From positions 1-38,781 of the forward strand of contig JACQZH010000041.1 of assembly GCA_016213925.1 (NCBI GenBank): 38,781 bases of DNA. The letters run 5' to 3'. How positions within the stretch are numbered: the stretch's first letter is position 1; every line of letters begins with the position of its first letter. Source of the DNA: Candidatus Omnitrophota bacterium (GTDB taxonomy: Bacteria; Omnitrophota; Gorgyraeia; B26-G9). Position numbers and translations under genes: made by a program. The notes beneath the pieces are model-generated. The model saw only the letters and a list, made by a program, of their open reading frames with translations. It was not told the origin of the DNA and did not search any database. Of the stretch, positions 16,012 to 31,000 are shown one piece after another.

Positions 16012-19000
16012 TCAGAATCCACTTCGGATAAAGCGTTACCGCAAGAACAAGTTTCCGGGATAGTTCCCACAGGACAGGAAAAACAGAAAAGTGATACCGC
16101 TGTTCCTGTTGCAGGAACAATGCAGCAAGCGCAAGTAAAGATTGTTTCTTCATCCGGTGTTGAAGCAGCACAAACTGCCGGAGGGCCGTTATTATTCAGG
16201 TCGCTTGATGAAAGTGTTCTTCTTGAAACTTTATCGCGTTTTGTCGGAAAAACCGCGAAAGGCAGCATTGCTGAAGACGAAGAAAAAAGTTCCGAACATG
16301 TTTTGCGTGTTCCGGAAAAATCAGAAGAAGCCCTTAAGACAGAAGGCCTGCTGCAGAAAGCGCTGGAAAGCTATACGCGGATGCTTAATGATTACGAAAA
16401 AGCGCGCCAGGCATATTTAAATCTTTTACAGATTAAAAGAGGCGCTAAAGGTTTTCTTGATGTGAAAAAATCAGTGCTTGACCTAAATACTGTGCTTGAA
16501 CTGGAGTGGCAGTATAAGCTGCTTGAGAAAAACGAGGCTTACAGGGTTTCAGAAGGAGTTTTTATGAACGAAGGATTGGCAGAGCAGAAAAAGGAATCAG
16601 AGGAAGACCGCGATGCTTTGCAATATATGATCGATCATTATAAGTTCGCTAATATAGGCAAATATATTCCTTCGCGCCAGCAAGTAGAAACAGGCCTTAA
16701 TTACTGGCAGCAGCATATAAATCAGGCGGAAACAGAACTAACCTCTCTTAATAAACAAAAGAGCAGTACAGGTTTGACTGCTGATGAACTTAAACTTTTA
16801 GATTTGCAGGTAACAGCCCAGGAAAGCAGGAAGGTTATAGCGCAAAAAGAAATAAATGACCTGCTCATGGACAGGAAAGTGCATTATGACAATATTAAAG
16901 AAACCGCAATGAGCATTGCTACCAGAAAGAGGGATTTATCTATAGAGGAGATAAGTTATTATGATGCTACGTTAGCTTTGTATAAGCAGATATGGGAAAT
17001 ACAAAAAAATTCAAATACTTCAGGAATGTCTAAGCTGAAAACCTGGCTTGAACAGCTGAATTCACGCGACAATAATGTAATGGAAAGATTGCGAGAGCGT
17101 CTTGGCGAGGTATCTGACGCTACGGAAAACATGCTGCGCGCTCAAGGAGTGATGTTTAGCCAGGATAATCTGCTTGATGAAGCAAAGGCAAGAATTGAAG
17201 AGCTGATAATGCAGTTAAATAAGCAAGGTGCAGGTGAGCAGCTGGTGCTGACGCTTTCTGATAATTCAAAGTTAGTATCAAAGCAGTCGTTTTCCCGATT
17301 TATCGACGGGATTCTTGAGAAATCAGAATATTCGGTAGAGCAGAGAGGGCAGTTAAAGGATAAGGCGTTAGGACTTGATGCTTCCACTCTGGAAAAGCTG
17401 GGATTAACCGACCTTAACTTTACGCGCATGGGCGCTGATGAGAACAGTTATTATTTTGTTACGCATGCAGGGTACGGGGAATGGGAAGAAGTTTATGTAA
17501 AAGCCGGAAATCTTTTAAAACTTTTCGGCAATACGCAGATGAATGTTTTTGCCTACGGGTTAGGCCGTAATTCAAGTGACGGCTTGAGTGAGGGAGCATA
17601 CGGCATGGGCGCTGAATTTGTTACGACCGGCAAAGAACGGCCTCTTTCTAACGCGCTTGTTTTTGATATTTATAAGCCGATTTTTCCTGAAGCAATAGCT
17701 TGGAAGGATACCGGAGAAGGAGACGGCCCGCATAGCCGGTTATTCGTATTTGAAGATTTCGGAGTTTTATTAGCAAAGGATGAATCAGGAGACTATAGGG
17801 CGTTTATCGGCTTTGAAGGGTTTGCGGATGTCCCGTTATTTTCGCCTGAAAAGGGAGAGTCTACAGAAAAAGGCGGTTTGAACAAAGAAAATTATGAGTT
17901 TTCAGGCTCAAGTTTTGGCGGGCTGCTAAAGGCAAACTACAGGTTCTTCGGGCCGATAAAACTAAAAGCAGAAGCCGGGGCTTTCTATGCCCAAGACAAC
18001 AGGTCGCAGGATTTTAGCTGGAAGTTCGGTGACCCGATAACCGGAGACAGCTGGCAGTTTGTGGATCCTGAAACCGGGCAAATAACTGATACGTTTAAGT
18101 ATTCAACAGCCGGGAAGCAGATGAAATATATTTTCGAACGCCTGGGTGTTGAAATTGATATGCAGCAGGTTTTAAAGAGTGAAGATTCTTTTAGTGTAGA
18201 ATTTTTTGTCGAGGATGAAAACAATACAGAAGGATATGATCAGTCATCTGTGGGCGCCGGAGTGAAGAAAAATTTTAAGATGAAAGTCGCTGATGTGCGT
18301 TTAAAAGGGGAGGCGAAATTCGGAGAAGAGCAGAATATTTACAAAGGAGAAGTTGGGGTGAAACTGCCTAAAGACTGGGATATCCGCCTGCAAGCCCGTT
18401 ACGCGAATCATCCTACCTGGTCTGCTTCTGTGGGCAAAAAAGTTGGCGGAGTCAACCTGGAAGCGGGCATTGCCCAGCCTTATGAAAGCACCGGGAAAAT
18501 TTATCCGTATATAACAGCAGATAAATCCGCGAATGTTGGTTCTGCGCTGGATGATGCTTTGGACGAAGGAGAAGCAAAGAGGATATTCAGCGGACAAGAC
18601 AGCAGGATAGAAAGCTTGAAAGGTTCAAGCCCGCTGGTGTCGTCTTTACCTTATGCTTTGAGTAATTCAAGCTATTCAAGCACGGTAGCCGGCATAAGGG
18701 AAAAACTTTCACGTGATTTCGGCCGTTTTAGCGCGTTTATGAAAGGACGCGTTGGAATGTCTATAGATAACGGAGAAGTTAACAGTTCAATCGAGAAAAA
18801 ATACGGTTTTGATATCGGCGTTAGTTTTGGAGTGGAACGCAAGGATCAGCTTACTGAAGCGGAAATCGGGACAGCCTTGGTTGATATACAGCGCGATTTG
18901 CGCGAACTGGATGTTTTTTACGCGCAAAGATGTAATGAGATTGTGGATGCTTATATTACTCTGGTGAAAGTTTCCTGGAGAAAAGAAGCTTCTTTGCAGA

Positions 19001-22000
19001 TGCTTGATAAAGTAAAAGGTTCTGCCAGTGACGAGCTTGTAGCTACGGCAAGGTATGAATTTGAAAAAGCGCGCACCGAATATCAGACACAGCAGGCTCG
19101 GTTTGCGCAGCTGATAAATAACGGCCAGAAGGCTACGGAAATAATAACGATGCTGCCAAAGATGGGAGATACTAAGCTGCTGCATGAGCAGGTTAAGGAA
19201 GCAGTAGGAAAATGGTTCTCCGGAATGGAACCTATAAAGCTGCAGGCGGAAGTGGAAGAAGTGGGTTTTTGGAAAGGCTTATTCAGCGGTAAGATAGCCC
19301 GGACGTTTCGTAATCTTGGCCTGAAAAAAGTAGAGATTGGCTGGGATATAACTTCAATAGCTTTAGGTGATGGGCCTTCGGCAAAATTGAATGTACCGAT
19401 ACGGATTTATGACCCGGAAAATTCGGCGAAAAGCGAGGTTTTAGATTTTGAACATCAGATTTTTGACGCGCAAAGCAGAGAATTTATTAAACAAGCGCAG
19501 GCGGAAAATTTTATTGCAGCTGAACAAAGAAGTAAACGCGCGCAATTAGCCGAAGAGATAGATTCCCGCCGCGTACTTGTTGAAACACGTTTACTGCAGG
19601 CAGTAAGCGATTACAATAATATAGAATCGGCAAAAGAAGGAGATCTTTGGCAGAGCGCTGACCAGAAACGAAGCGATGTTGAGCTGCAGGCATCATTATT
19701 GCTGGATAATGAACGCGATCTCGCGTTCCTTCTGGTTAACGAGGAAGTGCTTAAGTTAAGGGAACGAGCGCAATTAAAAACATCCCGTTCTCCTCCGAAG
19801 GATAAGGAAACGCCGGTTGTAACACAGGAAGCGTCCGTCCCTGTTATTGAAGAATTGAATTCAAATAATTTTCTTGAAATCTTCACCAATAATGTCACTC
19901 CGAATGCGAACATATCTGTTGATATAGCCCAAATGCGCCTTAACCAGGCAAGGATATTATCTCAAAAAGGAAATCCAGCCGGTAAATTGAGCGTTGATAT
20001 CGGTGTGGGGTTTGATTTAGAAAGCGGCGATTTTGGAGTATTTCCGTCTTTAAGGGGCGAAATAGGCCGGGGCCGTGATACAAAAGCAGATAAATTTACT
20101 GCCGAGCAGGAACAAAAAGAAATACAAAGAAATTTGGTTGTGGCCAATCTGAAGGAGCTGTTTATAACGTCGCTGACAAAATATATTGCTTTTAATGAAA
20201 TGCTGGAAGAACAATTGGATACCGCTACGCGCGCTGAAATAGAGCTTGAGCTTATCCGTGTGCGCGCAGTAATAAATCAGATCCTTAATCAGCCGCTTGA
20301 AACGAAATTGAATGTTAATTTAACGCTTGAAGATATAGAGCAGAAAATAGCCGGGTTCTTTGATAAGGAAAAAGATAAGGCTGATGAAAATGCGCGCCTT
20401 GAGATGATGCGTAAGCAGCTGATAATTCTCGAAGCTCAGAAAAAAATTATTGAAAGCGGCGGAAATTTAAAATTTGACTTGCCTGTGTATTTGTTTTTCT
20501 CCCCTGAACCTACGGTAATCGCGGCCTGGGCCGGGATAAAGCTTTTGCGCTGGTTTATCGGATATCTTGATAATTCCAAGCATCTGGAAAAAGCGCAGCT
20601 TTTAGCGCAGATGCAATCAGATATAGACCGGTTAAGAGGGCAAACACAAGTACAAGAGGCAGCGGCTTCTTTTAAGACGGAGACGGTAAAACTGGTAATT
20701 TCCGATGAAGCGCTTAAGAGCGCTGATTTTGCCAAATATTTGCAGGCAACAGTGCAGGCTGTCCGCAGGGGCATAGATGTAACTGATCAATCCCAGTTAC
20801 CGGACGCTCAAACCGCTAAAGAATATGCTGTTGACGCCGCTGATATCCTGGAAATGGCAGCATCCAGGGATATTGATTCGATTACCGCGTATCTTAATTT
20901 TAAATTCGCGCGGGAAGATTCAAGTTTTAGGGTAAAAAGATATTTGGATCAGCCGCAATCGTATCTGGAAGCAGGACGTTGGTTCGGAGATTCCAAACCC
21001 GCGGCTACCGCGGTGATAGAACTGACCTCGGAATATGAGAAAATGCCATGGCTGGATGATTATAAGAGGCTGCAATTAGAGCGTGATAATAAAGAACTCT
21101 TATGGCAGCAGGCGCAGGCTAAGGCAGAGCTTAAAGCAGCGGGCCTGTTATATGAATTAGCGGTTATTGAACTTACCCAAAAAAATGTCCGCGATGAAAG
21201 GGCATTGAGTGCTTTAAGGGTAAGAAAAGCTGAAGTAGAAAAACAACTCAAAGTTATTTTAGGTATCAGGCTGGACAATAATCTTACTGTGCTTAACCTT
21301 GGTAAGCTTTTGGAAGGGAGAAAAAATTTTACTGTTGACCATGCCCAGGCCGCGCAGTTATTTACAACCCGTATATTGAACAACCCTCAAATTACCGGAA
21401 TTTCCAATGAAGTACAGCAGGCAAAAGTAATGATACAGGGGCTTATGCAGGAATTCAATGTAAAAGCGAGGACTGTTCTTGGATTTAAATCAGGAAAAGA
21501 TTCCCAGGGACAGCAGGTAAATGATATTGTCGGCGGTATCTATTTCGAAACTCCGGATGCCGGGCAGATAGCTGATATGATAAGGCCGTATGTTGTCAGG
21601 TATAAGATCAAAGAAGAGGAAAAAGAAGCTGCTGTCGCCGGCCTTTCCCTTGAGTTGAACACATTGTTTGCTGATTTATCAGGTTACGGGCAGAGGCTTG
21701 ATTCAAGTTCCAAGCTTTTTTACACTTATCTGCAGGACTACGAAGCAAAATCGTACCTTGGCGATATCGAAGAGAAAGTTGCTTCAGAGAAGAAGATGAT
21801 CGAAGCGATGCACAGCTATCTTGACGATTTGTATGGATTTTACAGTTCATACGAGAAGCTTAAAACATTTTTGAAGTCAGTTGGAGTAGATATTTCCTCT
21901 GCGCAGTTAAAAGCGCAGTCCGGTAAGGTTGTTTTACCTGCTGCGCAGCTTTCTAAAGGTACTGCTCTTGCCAATACGCAGGATGTGTTATGGGAGAGGA

Positions 22001-25000
22001 CATGGCGCGATATATTAAGCATTACTCCTGATGATGCCAGGCCGGTTATGGAAAATCTGCAGTCGGCAATGAAAGATTGGAATATAAATTATAACGACCT
22101 TTCCGCAAGGCTTATGGTTGAAGATGTTACAGAGCAGCAAGTGCGGGAGTTTGCGGTTAAGAATCAGCTTTTGGCTGTTTATGGACGCGCTTTGGCTATT
22201 GTGCGCAATGAAAGGCTGCCTGAACGTTTAAGAGTAAAAGTTGCCGAGGCTGTTGGTATTGAGGAATTATTTACTTATCAGGTTTTAAGAGACAAGCGCT
22301 TGCCGGAAGAGAAAATCGTTGATATCTTTGTAGACAAGCTGCTTAAGCATATCGTAGACAAGCACATTATGTTCTTGAAGGCGAACAACAAAGCGCGGGA
22401 TGTTCTGGGCAATGCCGGTTTTTACAAGGAATTTATGGAACGCATATATTCTCTGCAATATCGTTTAGAACAGAAATCGGCATATGAACGCAATGGATTG
22501 GATAAAAACGAGATTAAATATCTTGTAAGCCAGCAGATAAGCAAGTGGCAGCACAAGTATGAGCCTGTAATGGGAGAAATTAACAGGCCTGCTGACGCGT
22601 TGATATTGCCTAAAGGCTCACTTGACGCGAAGCCGCAGTATTTTACCGATCATCAGAAATGGCTGTTCGGGAATATGGAACGCCAGATGCTTAATCGGTT
22701 TGAAAATAATGAATTTGATGTTGTGCTTTTGCGCATGGAGCCAGGGCAAAAAGAAGTTAGCTACGAAGGGTTTGCCACAGTTGAGGAATTTGAACTGGCA
22801 TATCCTCCGAAGCAGGCGCATAAATATTATGATTTTGCTTTACCCGGAGAAGAGGTTGATAAATGGGGAAGGCCTTTACGCCAGTTATCCGATGAGGAAA
22901 TAAGCCAGCGCGATAAGCAGGGAAGAAGATATCAGGCATGGATAACTAAAGACGGAAATGAATATATGGTTTTATTCAGCCCGGGCTTGCTCGAAGAAAA
23001 GGCCGAAGAAAAAGCCTCGTTTATGAAATCCGAGAAAAAGCTCTCAGGTGTTTTGGCGCGCATAGAACACGCGGTTGAAATGCGCGTTGATAAATACGGC
23101 AATCCTAGTGGAGAGCCTGTGGCGGAATATTCGGATAAACGGATAATCGCCCTGGAAAAAAATAATATCCCTGTTCTTGATGACAAGGGTATTCCTGTTG
23201 TTGTACTGGGAGAAAAGAACGAAAAAGGAGATTTGCTTGAAGAAAGCCGGCGCATAGGTTTTTACGCTGAAAACGCAGATGGCATATTAATAAGGGTTGA
23301 CCCGGGCAAATATGCTTTTGATCATATAATCGTTGAAGACACAATCAGGGATAATAACCCGAAGACCGGTAACCGGATAATGTTTGGTGAAGGCTCTATC
23401 AGAAGGCGCATTGCTTTGAATGTGCTTGGCCGTGATTTTGCCGAAAGGCGGGTAAAACAGGACGAGCAGAAATTTCAGGATGGCCAGAAATGGAAAGCAG
23501 TCGAGAAGATGCTTCCTATGTTCGGTTCTTTAGCCGGTGAACAGGCAGTCGGTGTGGTTAGGCTGCTCTTTAACATCGGCGTAACCATGCAAAGCCTGCC
23601 GGATGTTCCGACAAAAGAAGATACAAAAAAATTATTTGAAGATACTTTTGACGGCGATGCGGAAAAATTCATTAAGTTTGTGCAGAAAGTCAATGAAGGC
23701 GATAAGAATAAAACCCTTGATGAACGCATAACCGAAGCAACCGGCGTTAAAAAACAAAAATCACTGGATATCTTAAAACTTTCGCTTTATGTCATTGATA
23801 ATGCCGCAGGGATAGCGGATATAAAACGCGACAATAACGGCTTGCTTAAAGACTGGTTTGCTTATTTTAGCGGCGGTGAAATTAATTTAATGGCAATACT
23901 GGGCAAAGCTTTCGGCCAGGATTTTCTCGGGCGCGGTGAATTCGGCGCGCAAGGGGCGCAAAGGTTATTGGTTCCGCTGGGAGTAACTGTTGATATATTT
24001 GACTTATTTAAGATTGATTCGAAATCCGATGTTTATAACCCTGATTTATTCCGGGTTTATATCTTCGGTTACCCGCTTTTCGGAGATGAACAGGCATTAA
24101 AACAATATATTGATGCGCGTAAAAACAGCTACGCTGTAGAAATTTCTCCGGATAAGAACGGTATTGCTAAGGTTTATCCCAGTAAAGAAAGCATGGAAAA
24201 AGTCCGGCTTAAAAGAGTAGGCAGTGTGGATTTTAAACTTCTTGGCGTTAACTGGGATTTATTTGTTAATGAAGAAACCGGCGGTTATATTGTCCTGGGA
24301 GCGCGCGCGTTTGAAAAGGAGTTTGAGCAGCTGCAAAGAGAACTTAAAAGGCAGCAGGATATAGAGAAGATAAAAACAGGAGAGCCTGGCGTTATCAGCC
24401 GGTATAATCATGAATCAGCGCCGGTTATCGACGAGCAGATATTCACTCAAGAAAATATCGGGATTAACGATATCGTAAATTTTGTCGTAGGTTCAAGAAG
24501 CTTGAACACATCTCTGCCTCCGAGTTATTTTTATGAGCCGGGAGATAACGGCCTTGAGCATAACAGGAATATAAGTTACGTTTATGACCTGGGACTGTCG
24601 TATCTTTTGCTTGAATCCCAGGGGGAAAATGTCCTTGGCAGCGCTCAAGCCGATTACCTGGCGAATACCCGCACGTTATACCCTTATTCCCAGGAACTTA
24701 AAAAAGGCAAAGGGGAATTGCTTGGTATTGCCAATGCTATTGACAGCACAGCGCGCCAGGGAAGAATACTCGAAGACTATACAACTACAGGCCCTGTAGC
24801 TTATGTGGCGCGGATGTTCTTAACTGAATATCAGAAAACAAAAGATCAGCGCTTCTTTGATAGAGCGGTTGAGCTGATGGATGTGCTTGAAAACAGGACC
24901 TCTGATGACGGCGCGGTTGTAAAAGGCGTTAAAAGAGATGTTGTCCGTCCGGGTGAAGAGGATCATTGGCAGATAAAATCCGGCGAAGAAAATATCGATG

Positions 25001-28000
25001 TTTTAAGCTTATACCGCCAGGCGCATGAATTATATGAGAAGGATCCGAAAAAATACAGGCAGTTAAAAAGCGTTAACGCCCGTTTTGAAAAAATCGCTGA
25101 CTGGTTATGCGCTACGCTCTATGATAGGGGAAAAGGATATTTTATCCGCGGCACATTAAGAAACGAGAAAGACAATGTATTCGCGACCGATGTGAACGTG
25201 CTCATGCTTTTGGGCCTTGGTCCTAAAGAATTGGACTCAAGGATTGGCGATGGTACCGCAGAGAGGATCTGGCGCAATACCCAGGCGCAGGCTAAGGTAA
25301 ATGTTGAAGCGCAAAAGAGCGACGATACTAAAGTTAATGTTTCTTTATATGATTGGACAAATGCCGAAGAAAGGGCAAAAGCCGACAGGAATGAAGCGGG
25401 CTTTTTGGAAATCAGCGGACAGATGGCGTTGGGGCATTTGGTTATGGCAGAGTATTATCAGCAAAAACAGGATATGGATTCGGCTTCGGATGAAATTAGT
25501 AAATACAAAGCTTTAATATCCGCACTTGACTCTCTGGCAGTATCGGTTTTAGGCCGCGGTGCCGTATATCCGTATTCAACCGCTTCCGGGATAAAGGCTT
25601 TTTCTGATTCTAATTTTATGGTTCCGCAGGCGCGCGGCAGTACCTCGGCGACAAGCTGGATAGGATTTGCGAAACTCGGGTTTAATCCGTTGACCAACGA
25701 ATATATCGCGCCTGATTTAAGCGGAATTCCCCAGTCTCAACGCGCGGGCAAATACACAAGCCTGGAAAAAGGCTGGGATGAAAATCTTAGCGCGATTATC
25801 CGAAAACGCATGCAGGATGAAAATACCACGGTTGAAGTTGGGGCAGAATATAAAGACAAAGCCGAAGAAACCTTAGAAAGTTTGATGGCAAGAAAGGAAA
25901 AGCTAAGAGAACTCCGGGCTAAAGCCGCCAGCGTTGGCTTAAACAATCTTAATGCCCAAGAGCAGAAAGAACTGCAGCAGCTTGTAAATCAAAACTATCT
26001 GGTATATGTGGATATTAAACGGTTCCGTTACGGTTATTATGATGTCAGCAGTAAACAGCCGGTGGAAGTTACTATTAACGCAAGCCACGAGGATATAGAA
26101 AAAGACATCGAAAGGCTAAGTAAAGAAAAAGCTTTTGCCGATAAAAGAGCCAAGCTTATGGAGCAGGGCGGCATTACTGTCTATGATTCTCAAGGCAGGA
26201 TCGTTGAAATGAAAATAGGCAGGGATGAGTTTGAAAAGCAGTTAAGGCAGGTGTTAAGCCTGTCTCCAGCGGTGGCAAATGAAATTGCCCAAAGCGGATG
26301 GGCATATCCTTCTTACGATGCCCAGGGCAATCAGATTCTGATTGTGATACAGCACCCGGTTGGAGAAAGTATAAAGCTTGAAAATATCAAAAACCCGTTC
26401 AGCAGCGAAATGGAAAATTTAACGTTTGAGCGCGGGAATTTAATTAAAAGAGAAGTCAAAGACAGTTCTACCGGAAATGTGCGTGAGGTTACAATAAGCG
26501 AATTTAATGAACTGGGGATAAAAGTCCGCGGATATTCGACGAACATGATTACCGGTGAAAAAGTAAAGGAATACGCGGGTTTAAGCTATGACCCAAAGAC
26601 CGGAGAGTACGCGGAAAAAGAAATAGACTTGATTAATCACAGCGAATCGATAAAGGTTTATTCCGGCTATAAGCTCGGATATCCGAATCCGAAACGCGTT
26701 ATTACTGAAGACATGGTTTTGGAATTTATGATGGACGCAGACGGGCGCGCTGTACAGAATAAGAGCTGGAAAAATATAGGCACGCTGGAAAACCCGAAAG
26801 TGGGCGAGCAGGAAGAATCATCGCGGGCAAAACGCGTAAGCTTTAATAAAGACACCGGCTGGTCGGAATGGCTGGTTGAGGATTTTGAGCATGATAAGGC
26901 TTTTATTGAGACTAGAGACAATTTAGGCAGGCTGCGTTATGAGTATTCCGGGCACCTTATCAAAGGGAATTTTGTAAAAGAAAAAGTAACTGTTTATCAT
27001 TACGCCTATGATGAAAATAAATTTAAAGGGCTTGGCTTTACCGCGCAGGAAATGGCAGTATTGGCTTCCTACGGCAAGTCTATGGTGGGCTATACCTATG
27101 AATATGACCAGGCGAAAGAAGGCGGGCTTGGAAAACTTCTTAGCAAGTCTTTAATGAAAAAGATTGACGGTAAAAATTATATCGACGAAAAAGGTAAAGT
27201 GCTTGTTGAATTCGAAGACATGTTAAAGCCTAAAGTTTGGCAGGAAGTGCGTAATAATAAGGGCTACCGCGTGCTGCGTTATGACGGGTATTTGGAAAAC
27301 GGAAATTTTATCTTTGAACGGATCACTGAATTTATTTACGCAAACGCTTTGCTTGCTAAAACCGGTACCGCGACAAAGGCAGTATGCTATTATTACGACG
27401 GCAAAACTAAAGGCAATGTGGTTTCCGTATCCGAGCTGGCTGCTGTTGATAAGGCCGCCAAACAAATGACGCTAAGGGTAACAAAAGATAAGACTCAATA
27501 TTTGGAAATATACAGTATGTCCGGGGATAAATTGTATACGGTTAACCCGAAGGTAGGCAAGATATTCAAGATCGCGCATGATAAGTATGACTATGAGATC
27601 GGCGCGGATGTCTATGAAATCGCGCAAAAGGAAACGGGAAAAACTTTAAAGATTAAAACAGGTGATAATTCATGGCAGGCATTCCAAATCAGCCCGCTTA
27701 ATAAACAGCGGATCTCCCGGCAGTGGGCATTGCCTGATGATTTACCTAACGCGAAAGCCATCGGGCCGCTTGACATTGTCAAAACGCATGTTTGGACTGA
27801 CAGCGATGATTTAAAAGTTATCCAGGCCAAGCCTCAAGTCAGCGACGTGCCGGTTTTTGCCGTTGACCGCTATGGTGATGAGGTCGCGAAGTTTTACCGC
27901 AATGAAGCGGTGTTTAACTTAAGAGAAAAATTCGCTGATATCAAGAATTTAAAAGGAATAAGCGCGAATGTAACCGGAGTTTCCAATGATAATAAAATAT

Positions 28001-31000
28001 CCCGGGTTTATGCTTTTGATGAAACAACTTTCCAGATTAAGAAAAAACAAAGCAATGCGGAATATGATTTAAAAGCTTGGGCAGTTACTACTGATAAAGA
28101 GGTTGATATTGATAAAGCTCTGATGGAGTGGATGGTAATAGACCGCAGGTCCGCTGATATGTTACGGATAGAACGCACAACAGCCATAGATTATTACGGC
28201 ACAGAAAAAGCGGTTATTACCAGGCTTCCGGAAGGCCAGCGGTTGATCGAACTGATAAAACCTGAAGATAAATTTGTCCCGCAAGAGGCAAGGAAGAAAA
28301 TAGGGACAGATGATGACCCTGTACGGATAATGTTCTTGACTGAATTTTCCGATAAAGCCAAAACCTACACAACTGATACAACCGGATGGTTTAAAGTAAG
28401 TTTTGAGCTTAACCCGGAGCAGTTTATTGGTGTTATCGGGAAAGTGAAAAATTCAGACAGCAGTGTCAATGAAATAAAGCGGATGCTTGAAACCGTCGCG
28501 AAAGATTTAAATATCGATATTCCAAATAATAATGTTTTTGAGATTTTAGTAACTCCGACAGTAAGCTTTGAAAAATCAGGCGGCGAAACAAAAGCCTACA
28601 GGTTTAAAGGCGATCCGTTGGCAAGAGAGGTTATTGCCGGATTGGATAATGCTTATATTGTGGCAGTATCTTTCGACGAAGAAGGTAAATCAACGAAAAG
28701 CTATACTGTGTTTTCCGGAAATATTATCGGCGAAGCAATTACGCCGGAAGAAAAGAAAACGGCAAAAGAAATAATTACTCCAATAATTGAAAAAGCATAT
28801 GAGCGGACTTTTAGAGAGAAAAAGTTCGCGTATTTGGAAGACGGCAAAGGAAGATTTGATATCTGGACATATCTGGCTCGTCTGGGAATTACTCCGGAAA
28901 CAAAACTGCCGACAATTACCCTGACAAAGTTTCTGCCGATTATTGATGAAGATACCGGGGAAATTACTTATGAGCCAACCAATAAAGGCACTCAAAAACA
29001 GATTACGCTTTGTTTACTGCCGAAAGATCCTTTAGGCAGGGAATTAATATCAATGTTTGAGATGGCTGACCCTGATAAACCGAAAATAATAAGGGAAGCT
29101 ATAGTATTTAATGAATGGTGGAGGACAGATTTAAAAAATCCTTTAGGCATTTTGCCTGGCGCGAGAATTATATTTAAGAACGGAAAGCTTGGCGAAGATA
29201 AGGAATTCCGCGACAAATCAGAAACAAAAGCATATACCAACGGCAAAGAAGGCGAAGTGCGTTCCGCTTATAATTACAAAGTTAACAGGTCTGTTTATGT
29301 ACTGCATGAATATTTCGATATAAAAACTAACCGTTTAATTCAGCGCGGGTTTACCCAGGTTGTGCACCGTTTAGGAAATCTTGTGCCTATTCGCGACGGT
29401 TCGGAAAATGTTTTTTACGATATTCATTTCCCTTATGAGAAACCGGTAAAAGGATATCATGAATCCGGAGAATTAGTTAGATACTGGGAAAAGTTCGGCT
29501 ATCGCAGGGACGGTATAGGAGTACAGCAGGTAATCGAGCGCAATCCTTTGACCACAGCTGTTTCGCGTGAACGCTATGAATATAGTAAAGTTGGCGGATT
29601 TTTAAATAAGAAAAGAGCGGATATATTTGATGAAATTGACCGTACCATGGCTGAACAAATCAGCCTTTGGGAAGCGCAGCGCGGCGCTGATATGGGCATG
29701 GGAAAAAGAAAGGAAATAGAAGAGCGTATAAATAAGAGTAAAGAAAGCCCAAGGCTATTGCTTGAGAAATTAAAAGATTCTCCGACTTATAATCCTTTGT
29801 CTAAAGAGCTGTGGAAGTATTTGCATGAGAATATTGAAATAAAAGAAATGGTAGCAGTTTTCGCGGTTGCTGTTGTCTGGGGGCTGCCGTATTTAATTAA
29901 AGGCATTGCCTATTTATACAGGTTTATCAGCGGATTACTGCGGAAAACAGAATATGCTAAAAAAATTGCTAAGATCAAGGAACAGGAAGAACTAAAAGAT
30001 AAAAAAGATCAAGAAAAATTAACTGATGAAATCAGAATTTATGCTAAAGAATACGATTTTGATGATCCCGCTAAGAAAAAAGAAGGGAAAGATGATACTA
30101 CGGAATCGATTGTGTTTGTAGTAAGCAATCAGCTTGTAGGGTCTAACCGTACCCAGGAAAAACTGCTCGCGGACGCTTTTTCAGAATTCAGGGATTGGCT
30201 TAGCCAGACAGAACAGAGTTTGCCTGCGGGCATTGAGCTTGATCTTAAGCATTATGTTTTATATAAGCTTATTGATATGAGAGCAGGTAATTTTAAGAAA
30301 ACTTTGCCTGCGATTAGGTTCTATTTATTCCTGCGGGCATTGAGAATGGAAGCGGAAAACGAAAAGCGAAAGCAAACCGGAGAAGCAATGATTGCTATTG
30401 GTAAAGAAATATCAGCGGAAATAGATATCTGGCTTAAAAACTCACACGGATTCTATATTTATAAAAATCTCGGTACCGGTTACAGCAGTGACAGCACCCC
30501 TAAAAAATACAGGATTAATTATGAGGATATGGAAGAAATGTTCAGGGATAAGGAGTTTGTCAGCAGGTTATTGAATGAACGTACGATGCTTAGGAATGGA
30601 GCAGAGTTTAATGATGCTTTAAGAAAAGCTTTGCAGGAAGGAGTTCAAAAACTAAAAGATGTTTTAGCCAGTGCGGAGAAAACACAAAAACTGGCAAAGA
30701 AGCTGCAAGCTATGGCTTTAGATCCTAAGAAAAAAATTGAAGGCGCTGAGCAAAAACATGGTGACCTGGATGTAAAGCTTGTTGCGGAAATTATGAAAAT
30801 TTTTGCTAAAAGTTTTCTAAAGTCTTTGGGAGAAGATTGGCTTAAAGGGCATCATAAGGCCAGGAAAAAGATAATGGAACAGGAAGTAATGTGGGAATTA
30901 CAGCAGCTTACAGAAGTTTTTCTCAAATATGAGAATGCGAAAAGGGCAGTTGAAAAGACATCGCTTGAACTTGAGGCAGCAAAGAAGGAAAATGAATCCG

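Noticed and set aside
25700-27600. RHS/YD-repeat toxin region within the giant gene
   Set aside because: The strand-turn pattern with Asp/Gly/Tyr is suggestive, but the consensus YD repeat (GxxxRYxYDxxGRL) is not met, so I mention it only as a weak resemblance.
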